Virus record (IMG/VR): IMGVR_UViG_3300013137_000025
Location: 1-55,769 of that record
DNA length: 55,769 nt
Strand: one strand, 5' to 3'
Source of the DNA: a virus
Of this stretch, positions 50,127 through 55,769 are shown piece by piece. Numbering within the stretch: the first letter of the stretch is position 1; the number at the start of each line of letters is the position of its first letter. The translations under genes were made by a program, and so were the position numbers. The notes beneath the pieces are model-generated. The model was not told the origin of the DNA. It was given only the letters and a program-made list of their open reading frames with translations, and searched no databases.

Positions 50127-50941
50127 TACCACGAAGGTCCATAAATAAAGTCTACATAAGTCCCTGCGGACGAGTCATCATATGATGTCCTTGCATTATC
50201 AGCATACTGGCTAATATCAATTCCATAAGAATCGATCTTATACTCGATCCCTTCCGGAGAGATGTCTCTGGTTGAGAAGGTTCCGAGCCGAAGTCCATCA
50301 TCGGCATACGGGCGCTGCATTCTTCGCAGTAGATCCATAGCCGCTGTATACATTCTCCTGCCTTCTGCTGCCATCTCCTCGGATACCCCCTCGAAAACCG
50401 ACATGATAGCTACTGCGGTAGATAGCTTGGCCGAGAGGGCCACTACCAGAGGATCGAATCGATACGTAGCGACATACAGCACGTCGTCTGCCACAGCAGC
50501 GCCAGACCAATTAGCGAGAGGGATATCAATCTGGGTGCAAGAAAAATTGGCTTTAGTATTTCCAGATCCCTTATCTCCAGACACTGTCCCATAAACGTTA
50601 TATCTTGAGGTATCAATGAATGTTATGGTCCACAATTCCGTAACAGCAGAAGTCGTTGGATTGATGTCAGACAAAGCAATATCACCAGAGTTTCTTACGG
50701 TTTCCCCTGTGGTTTCATCGGTATACGGATAGAGTTCCTGTGGAGGTCCGTTCCATACTCCATCCGAATTCAGAAAATCAGCTGTGCCATTGGGATAGGT
50801 ATTTCTAAGAGCTGAAATGATAATGGGGTCTTCTTTTTGGATGAACTGTATAATCCTCGAATTACTCCGCACCTGAGTAGTGATATACTCAGAAAGATTC
50901 CGAACATCCAGAGGGGTACACAGGTTCTCCCTGAGAGCCAT
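50126..50941 (-). CDS. Head-tail connector/adaptor-like protein, 271 aa
   Basis: ATG 50941 (MALRENLCTPLDVRNLSEYI) has GAAGGCGAAGGA just upstream; a longer frame to 51064 crosses strong hairpins and is rejected. The N-terminal helical portion (VRNLSEYITTQVRSNSRIIQ; SALRNTYPNG) resembles head-completion adaptors of the gp6/gp15 kind, followed by a beta domain (LWTITFIDTSRYNVYGTVSG). A C-terminal helix/strand end (MAAEGRRMYTAAMDLLRRMQ) follows. Position between head and tail-completion genes supports this. Confidence 0.6.
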   Translation of the reverse strand: MALRENLCTPLDVRNLSEYITTQVRSNSRIIQFIQKEDPIIISALRNTYPNGTADFLNSDGVWNGPPQELYPYTDETTGETVRNSGDIALSDINPTTSAVTELWTITFIDTSRYNVYGTVSGDKGSGNTKANFSCTQIDIPLANWSGAAVADDVLYVATYRFDPLVVALSAKLSTAVAIMSVFEGVSEEMAAEGRRMYTAAMDLLRRMQRPYADDGLRLGTFSTRDISPEGIEYKIDSYGIDISQYADNARTSYDDSSAGTYVDFIYGPSW

Positions 50942-51027
50942 TCCTTCGCCTTCTTTTCTGTCGTTACTACAGAGCAACCGATTCGGCGTGATGCCGAGTG
51001 CGGTTAAATCAGGAAGGATTTTTTGGC

Positions 51028-51079
51028 ACCAGGTATCAAGTACCTGGTAATTGGAGGGTGGCACCTTTCGATGCCACCC
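51028..51079. terminator. Tandem perfect hairpins before the connector gene
   Basis: ACCAGGTA-TCAAG-TACCTGGT (51028-51048) and GGGTGGCA-(8)-TGCCACCC (51056-51079) lie between the beta-helix protein stop (51105) and the connector ATG (50941). They may attenuate transcription or protect the highly expressed capsid mRNA. Leftward, the first-named hairpin is followed by A rather than U, so simple intrinsic termination is doubtful. Confidence 0.5.
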
Positions 51080-51104
51080 CTTTGCTACTCATCCTAACTA
51101 CCTA

Positions 51105-52040
51105 TCAAGTGGCCAGAGTACCCAGAAGCGGCCAAGGAGCATTCAGATGGTCGCCGCAAGTGATCTTGCAGTTTATGCCCAGTGCCGTGTTGGCATCAAT
51201 AACCCCAGCGCCAGCCTCTGTAGCGTTGGCGTCGGAGATCATCATGCAATCAACGATCTGGACATCGTCACTGTCGTCGTCGATGCACTCCCCCACAGCG
51301 CGAAGCACGCACCCACGGATCATGCTGCCCATGAGGGTGCCATTGGCGATCGTGATGCACTCTGTCGCCGTGATGTGGCAATTCTCGATGAGCAGATCAT
51401 GAGTAGCCGCAGTTCCCTCGATGCTGATGCCAACAGCAAAGATGTTAGACATCGAACCAGCACCCACGGTAATCAGGCAATCCTGGATGCGAACACCAGC
51501 GCAGTTGGTAATCTCAAGAACCTTACCAGTAGACCCGCCTGCCGCCGCTGTAAAGGTACAACCGATGAACGAAATACCATGGCATCCAGCCGGGATAGCA
51601 AATATATCATTCGTGGCATGTTCTTGCTGGAACCCGCAATTGAAGAACCGGCATCCAGTTGCACTTCCGGCCGTGGGTCGCGTTGCAGCGATGGTGTGGT
51701 ATCCGATGATCCGAGGGAAGGGATACAAGTCGGAGCCCACCCCGATTACATCGCACTTCTCGGGAAGGATCGTCAGGTCCTCATCGATCTCCTGATCCCC
51801 GCACACGAAGATCCGGTTCCGTCGCGCCCACCACCTGTTGGCGCTAAGAGCGATGCTTGTGTTGCTGGCTGTAATTGCCTCTTCCAGCGTGGCAAAGGCT
51901 TCGTCCCATGCCGTGCCATCACCAGAAGCAGAAGCGTTTCCGTCTACAAAATAATCCTGGGCACCGTAAGGATTGGGGAATACGACAACATCTGCCGTAA
52001 CTCGCGTTGTTTCTATTCCAGCGGGAAAATTGGTCGCCAC
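51105..52040 (-). CDS. Parallel beta-helix head or surface protein, 311 aa
   Basis: GTG 52040 with AAAAGGAGG upstream. From residue about 95 the sequence has short repeating coils (CRFFNCGFQQEHATNDIFAI, CHGISFIGCTFTAA, NCAGVRIQDCLITV, DLLIENCHITATECITIANG, VQIVDCMMISDANA) with a Cys or small residue every 20-30 aa, typical of pectate-lyase-type beta helices. The N-terminal part has AQDYFVDGNASASGDGTAWD. The gene lies within the head genes, so the product may be a capsid-surface or whisker protein rather than a tail fibre. Confidence 0.65.
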   Translation of the reverse strand: MATNFPAGIETTRVTADVVVFPNPYGAQDYFVDGNASASGDGTAWDEAFATLEEAITASNTSIALSANRWWARRNRIFVCGDQEIDEDLTILPEKCDVIGVGSDLYPFPRIIGYHTIAATRPTAGSATGCRFFNCGFQQEHATNDIFAIPAGCHGISFIGCTFTAAAGGSTGKVLEITNCAGVRIQDCLITVGAGSMSNIFAVGISIEGTAATHDLLIENCHITATECITIANGTLMGSMIRGCVLRAVGECIDDDSDDVQIVDCMMISDANATEAGAGVIDANTALGINCKITCGDHLNAPWPLLGTLAT

Positions 52041-52054
52041 GTTCGGGCCTCCTT

Positions 52055-52369
52055 TTATTTGGCCATGCTCAGGACTTGCAATACGGTGTTAAGCGCAGTA
52101 ACTGCTGACACAACAATCAGCACGCCTTTTCCGATGCCTGTCCATTGATTGATTTTCTGTTCTATCTGCGCCATCCTGGCATCGTTCTTTGCCTCACAGG
52201 TCGCCTGCCTTGCGTCAAGCGTATTCAGTTGTTTAGTATATCCCTCTATCCTGCCAAGAAGCTGATGCAGGGAGCCGTGTATGGCAATTAGGAGGCTGTG
52301 GTCGCTGCTGCTCTGTTTACCGATCATATCTGCAATGGACTGCAACTCCCCTTCTTCGTTATCCATCAT
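52055..52369 (-). CDS. XhlA-like membrane protein, 104 aa
   Basis: ATG 52369 overlaps the previous stop. A coiled-coil N-terminal part (SIADMIGKQSSSDHSLLIAI... LDARQATCEAKNDARMAQIE) is followed by one C-terminal transmembrane helix (about 82-100, GIGKGVLIVVSAVTALNTVL). This layout is that of hemolysin XhlA-type phage proteins, which localise lysis or assist holins. Its position among head genes is unusual for a lysis gene. Confidence 0.6.
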   Translation of the reverse strand: MMDNEEGELQSIADMIGKQSSSDHSLLIAIHGSLHQLLGRIEGYTKQLNTLDARQATCEAKNDARMAQIEQKINQWTGIGKGVLIVVSAVTALNTVLQVLSMAK

Positions 52370-52637
52370 ATTGCACCCCAAAGGTGGCCCCCACTCCAGC
52401 CAGTGCCGACACGTAAACTCCCAGTGTTGCGTCTATGCCTCCCGGAAACGTCAACTGCACAGTATTGGTGTTTGCCTTAGCTATCGCGGATGCGATCTTA
52501 GCAGGAGTTCCGCTCCCATCAGCAGAATTGACAACCGTGATACTTGCATCAGCAGCAGCAGGCGTCACGTAGACACTAAACACCTTATGATGCCCAGCCC
52601 TGATTACCCCTGTCCCAATAGGATGCGATACCTGCAT
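52359..52637 (-). CDS. Small beta-rich structural protein, 92 aa
   Basis: ATG 52637 is preceded by GGGAGG at 9 nt; TTG 52646 is an alternative. MQVSHPIGTGVIRAGHHKVF leads a beta-sandwich-like protein (SVYVTPAAADASITVVNSAD) with no signal or membrane helix. It directly follows the major capsid gene after about 120 bp, so it may be a minor head or decoration protein. Confidence 0.6.
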   Translation of the reverse strand: MQVSHPIGTGVIRAGHHKVFSVYVTPAAADASITVVNSADGSGTPAKIASAIAKANTNTVQLTFPGGIDATLGVYVSALAGVGATFGVQYDG

Positions 52638-52758
52638 GCGAGCCAACCTCCCGTTACAACTGGGGCTCCCTCAAAGGATGATTAGTCCCGGAGAGAGGGG
52701 AGAGGGGGCCCCATGGGTTTTTGGTCGAGTATCCCCTCTGCCTTACTCAACCATACAA

Positions 52759-53922
52759 TTACCCAGCGTAGGCGTTGTAGATTACGAACCGGTAATCTTC
52801 GCACCCGACACCCAGCATCATGGAACTCCACCACGAACCAATGATGTCACGGCGAGGATCGCCCATGTCATCGTGAACCGTGCGCGGCTGCCAGACCCAC
52901 TGGAGGATCGTCTGGCGAGCGGGATCACCGTAATACCAAGCGGTTGTCGAGGGGAAGAATGGAGTCGTCACAACCTTGACCGAATTCTGGTAAATATTCC
53001 TATCTCTCTCTGCCGAACCGAGATCATACTCCTGAGCCACGAAGAACTGAATCAGGTCGTCGCGCATCAGGTCGTGACCGAACACCACCTTCGGGCGCGC
53101 AACGACATACTCACCCTTCTCGTCCTTCATGCCGGAGAGCAGCTTGCGCATCGCCTTGACGGTGCTGATGCTGGGCAACGAGGCGGTATACGAGTTGTCG
53201 TTCGCGTAGGTGTCCCACGAGGCGTGGGTGTCGGCATACATAGCCCGGCGAGTGCCGTTGATGACCAGGGCCTGGGAAGTCCCTGCAATATCGACCTCGG
53301 ACCATGCCGTGTCAGCAAGGCGGTAGGAAACGAACGTGGAAACCAGATTCCCGAGGTACTCACCATTCGCACGAGCGCGCTCGACCAACTTTCCGGTCTG
53401 GTCAAACAGGACCATCTCACGGGTCATCGAAACGCCCTTGCCGAACTTGAAGTTCGGGATGGTGATATACTTCTCGCCAATCTGGATCTCGCTGTAAGGG
53501 GCACCCTCTTCCGTGAACGACCCACGGTCACCAGAGGTGGTACCAGCGTAGGTCTCGACCGGACGTGTCGACTCGCGCTGGGTCACAAGCTGGAGGATGT
53601 CGTCGGTCGCAAGTTCGTACTCGCGCATAAAAGTAGCGTTGATCAGCGAGGTGGTAATGGTAGGGAAGGAACTGGAAACCATGGCCTCGCGCAGTTCCGA
53701 CACGCTGGACATTCGCACGTCCAGATTCGGGTTCTGCTCAAGCACCAGAGCCTGGAAGCTCTCCTGGATAGAAATATCCTCGGGCTTCACAGTTCCGTCG
53801 GCTACCCACTTGCGAACATCCTCAGCCACAGCGCGCTGAGCCGTCCGGATATCAGAATACGTGTTCTTGTGGGCTTCCAGCAGTGCCTTAACCGGACGCC
53901 CAACGCGACCCAGTGTGATCAT
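52759..53922 (-). CDS. Major capsid protein, HK97 fold expected, 387 aa
   Basis: MITLGRVGRPVKALLEAHKN begins a protein with a helical N-terminus, an extended loop-like stretch (RESTRPVETYAGTTSGDRGS; YSEIQIGEKYITIPNFKFGK) and a P-domain-like long helix (LVERARANGEYLGNLVSTFV). The C-terminal A-domain part includes KVVFGHDLMRDDLIQFFVAQ and RRDIIGSWWSSMMLGVGCED. Size, and position between the decoration-type gene and connector genes, fit the major head subunit. There is no separate N-terminal delta domain; the scaffold is encoded with the protease. Confidence 0.85.
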   Translation of the reverse strand: MITLGRVGRPVKALLEAHKNTYSDIRTAQRAVAEDVRKWVADGTVKPEDISIQESFQALVLEQNPNLDVRMSSVSELREAMVSSSFPTITTSLINATFMREYELATDDILQLVTQRESTRPVETYAGTTSGDRGSFTEEGAPYSEIQIGEKYITIPNFKFGKGVSMTREMVLFDQTGKLVERARANGEYLGNLVSTFVSYRLADTAWSEVDIAGTSQALVINGTRRAMYADTHASWDTYANDNSYTASLPSISTVKAMRKLLSGMKDEKGEYVVARPKVVFGHDLMRDDLIQFFVAQEYDLGSAERDRNIYQNSVKVVTTPFFPSTTAWYYGDPARQTILQWVWQPRTVHDDMGDPRRDIIGSWWSSMMLGVGCEDYRFVIYNAYAG

Positions 53923-53940
53923 TCCATTCTTCTCCGTATG

Positions 53941-54363
53941 TTAGGCGCTGACTGCGAACAGCTTAGCCAATGCCGGGACGTTGATGTAGACTCTGATCGA
54001 TGTCGAGGCAGAAGCATAATCCTTCGCAGCCCAAGCGATGGTATTGGCGCTGCCATCAGCAACAACAGTGTTCTTGGCTGTATACTTCAAAGCATCAAAG
54101 GCATTGTAGGTAGCAGACGTGGCTGCGCACTGGAGCATACCAACCAGCGCCAGGACAACCTGCTGGGGAACACGCTTGTCGGCATCATACTGATTCAGCA
54201 TGAACCCGGCAAATGTCGCATCCTCAGTATCCGCGTCCATCAACACCGCCACTCCACTCTCGAAGCTAACAAAGTCACCGCGCTCCAGGTCAACCGTGGA
54301 ACCGGGAACGGTCCACACGTCAGCCGGATTCGAGGGCTCCATCAGGACGACAGACTGTGCCAT
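53941..54363 (-). CDS. Capsid decoration-type protein, 140 aa
   Basis: MAQSVVLMEPSNPADVWTVP opens an all-beta small protein (GDFVSFESGVAVLMDADTED, VVLALVGMLQCAATSATYNA) with Ala/Val-rich strands. It lies between the protease/scaffold and major capsid genes, the usual place for decoration or cement proteins (lambda gpD-like in order). A head protein is likely; exact family not recognised. Confidence 0.65.
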   Translation of the reverse strand: MAQSVVLMEPSNPADVWTVPGSTVDLERGDFVSFESGVAVLMDADTEDATFAGFMLNQYDADKRVPQQVVLALVGMLQCAATSATYNAFDALKYTAKNTVVADGSANTIAWAAKDYASASTSIRVYINVPALAKLFAVSA

Positions 54364-54391
54364 CTCTTTCTACTCCTCTTGTTTGGTTTGG

Positions 54392-54835
54392 TTATCGACC
54401 CAGGGCGTTCTGGAAAATCTTCTTGCGCTCGTCCTCAGCAATCTCTTTCTGGGACTCGCTTGTGGTTGCGTCGGTCGCGCCCATATCACGAACCGTGACA
54501 ATCTTCAGGCCCTTGCGTTCAGCGACAAGCGCCTCAATGGTGGCCCACTTCTCCTCACCAACATCGATCAGATTCTGCACAAAGGCATCCGTGCGAATCG
54601 AAGCATCGGTGATGTTCGCAGCAACATACTCCCGGACCTTCGCAGCGAAGGCGTCGGCCGCAGCCTTCGCCTCGAACTCGGCAACCTTCGCCTCAAGCTC
54701 GGAAATCTTCTCGGCATCCTTGGCCTTCTCGGCCGCAGCAGCCTCCTCAGCAGCCTCCTCAGCAGCCTTGCGACCCTCTGCAACCAAGGCCTCGGCCAGG
54801 TCGGGATGATCGCGCTTGAGCGTCTCCAGATCCAT
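54392..54835 (-). CDS. Internal-start scaffold protein, 147 aa (nested in the protease gene)
   Basis: In-frame ATG 54835 (MDLETLKRDHPDLAEALVAE) with AAGGAG 8 nt upstream inside the protease gene. The product is the coiled-coil C-terminal third alone. Scaffold made from an internal start is established for lambda Nu3 and common in related modules; here it rests on the SD and sequence composition. Confidence 0.6.
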   Translation of the reverse strand: MDLETLKRDHPDLAEALVAEGRKAAEEAAEEAAAAEKAKDAEKISELEAKVAEFEAKAAADAFAAKVREYVAANITDASIRTDAFVQNLIDVGEEKWATIEALVAERKGLKIVTVRDMGATDATTSESQKEIAEDERKKIFQNALGR

Positions 54836-55735
54836 CTTCTTGTTCTCCTTTTCAGGTTCAACCGCTTGTGCGCTTTCCTTAGTCCTTCCCCAGCGTCCAC
54901 CGGCCGCAGGGATCATGACCACATCGACAGAATGCAGAGCAACCACCTCTTTCACAATTCGGCCGGTACGGCCTTCCATCTCACCCTCTTCCACTTTGGC
55001 GAATCCGTCAATCGAAACACCAAAAAGATGAAGGGCATTATTTTTTACTACATAATCAATTCGCTCCTTCAGAGCATCACCATCAGGATACTGGAAAATG
55101 TGAGCCGTACCAACAACAGCCTCAGTATCTACCAACTTCCCGGATTCGATAACAAGATTCCAATCACGAGGATCCCGCTGGTGATCTCCATGATTAAAAT
55201 ATCCGCAAACCTTGTTACTGGCAAGCCTGGCTATATCATCAACAGATTCCTGGGTATAATAATTACCATTCAGAGACCATCCCTTTTTGATAATCTGGAC
55301 AGGGACGGTATACCCTCCGGCCTCAGAAACCTTGAATTCCTCGGCCATCACAAACCCGACACCGTCTTCCTTTATGCGAAGCCCGGTAGACGTATCTACA
55401 GCAACGCTCTCTTTGGTTGTTTTGGTTTTCTCTGGATCGATACAGGCATCAGCCTTGCGCTTAGCCTTGTTTACCGCATTAGCGTGAAGCGGAAGGTTCT
55501 CATCATATTCATCGTCAGACTCTTTCCTATACCAGTAGATTTCATCATTGAAGGCCTGGATGTAATCTTCTCGTTTCCCAATTGGAAGAGCTTTTACATT
55601 ATCCGGAAGTCGAGGATCCTCGGTGCCCATATACATTTCTTTAACGGCAACCTCAACTTCCTCTCGTGTCCAAGAATGAGTTTCTCTGGCCGGGATGAAA
55701 GGCCTCCCAGAAGGATCAAAACAAACCTCAGCCAT
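54392..55735 (-). CDS. Prohead protease with ChaB-like N-terminus and fused scaffold, 447 aa
   Basis: Residues about 20-110 (THSWTREEVEVAVKEMYMGT... DYIQAFNDEIYWYRKESDDE) have a ChaB-like helical pattern. About 125-290 is the prohead protease: VCGYFNHGDHQRDPRDWN supplies the His, LHLFGVSIDGF the Ser, and VVALHSVDVVMIPAAGGRWG is the conserved end. From about 300 to 447 it is Ala/Glu-rich coiled coil (KISELEAKVAEFEAKAAADA), a scaffold. An internal start (Met301, position 54835) has AAGGAG 8 nt upstream, so a separate 147-aa scaffold is likely, as in lambda C/Nu3. Confidence 0.8.
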   Translation of the reverse strand: MAEVCFDPSGRPFIPARETHSWTREEVEVAVKEMYMGTEDPRLPDNVKALPIGKREDYIQAFNDEIYWYRKESDDEYDENLPLHANAVNKAKRKADACIDPEKTKTTKESVAVDTSTGLRIKEDGVGFVMAEEFKVSEAGGYTVPVQIIKKGWSLNGNYYTQESVDDIARLASNKVCGYFNHGDHQRDPRDWNLVIESGKLVDTEAVVGTAHIFQYPDGDALKERIDYVVKNNALHLFGVSIDGFAKVEEGEMEGRTGRIVKEVVALHSVDVVMIPAAGGRWGRTKESAQAVEPEKENKKMDLETLKRDHPDLAEALVAEGRKAAEEAAEEAAAAEKAKDAEKISELEAKVAEFEAKAAADAFAAKVREYVAANITDASIRTDAFVQNLIDVGEEKWATIEALVAERKGLKIVTVRDMGATDATTSESQKEIAEDERKKIFQNALGR

Positions 55736-55769
55736 GGTGACGCCAGACTCTTCTATAAATACAGAAGCA

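Noticed and set aside
50942-51064. Upstream start for the connector-like gene
   Set aside because: The extension passes over two perfect hairpins and has no SD; the ATG at 50941 has one.
55736-55769. End of an upstream gene at the right edge
   Set aside because: A frame ending in TGA overlapping the protease ATG exists, but 34 bases are too few to support a gene.

Overview
This window is part of the genome of a tailed double-stranded DNA bacteriophage (Caudoviricetes), most likely with a long non-contractile (siphovirus-type) tail. The evidence is a continuous leftward structural module. It has a prohead protease fused to a scaffold, a decoration-type protein, a major capsid protein, head-tail connector and tail-terminator proteins, two paralogous tail-tube proteins, a tail-assembly chaperone pair with a -1 slippery site, a 2115-residue tape measure and a series of tail-tip and fibre proteins. 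No sheath or contractile baseplate genes are visible. Terminase and portal are not in the window and probably lie beyond the right edge. The host cannot be named from the sequence. Sigma70-like promoters, standard Shine-Dalgarno sites and signal peptides on three proteins suggest an ordinary bacterial, probably diderm, host.

Region 1 (1-5321, leftward) is an early/accessory arm of tiny genes. Almost every gene there is preceded 13-39 bp upstream by a near-identical 15-bp palindrome TTCTGAAWTTCAGAA, and a second 10-bp repeat (CCGAATTGYC) is scattered through it. It includes a repeat-rich non-coding island (2965-3444). It ends with a helix-turn-helix protein carrying long Ala/Pro tracts (4287-5321). 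Upstream of that gene lie a good sigma70-type promoter, an inverted repeat and a phased array of a 9-bp direct repeat, an arrangement like iteron-type origins.

Region 2 (about 5980-13077, rightward) is a tightly packed operon of small proteins. It includes a PP-loop (PAPS-reductase-like) enzyme, two paralogous phage hypotheticals, a member of the MGCDIH family, a DUF2493/SLOG protein, several cysteine-rich probable zinc-binding proteins and the flavin-dependent thymidylate synthase ThyX. It closes at a hairpin at 13090-13121 between convergent operons.

Region 3 (13143-18815, mainly leftward) is a nucleic-acid metabolism block: RecA, a proteasome-beta/HslV-like Ntn hydrolase, an RNA ligase, a dNMP kinase and small membrane or zinc-binding proteins. 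One lone rightward gene (17547-18086) sits in it, with a perfect inverted repeat in its divergent promoter region.

Region 4 (18979-55735, leftward) is the virion module, transcribed from head genes at the right to tail tip and fibres at the left, with a holin embedded among the fibre genes. Unusual points include N-terminal secretion-type signals on two fibre-like proteins and one small protein, six near-identical 59-residue FG-GAP repeats in a 1314-residue adhesin, a 33-residue repeat flanking an inserted domain in the tape measure, and a probable in-frame extension beyond the stop of the small signal-peptide protein.
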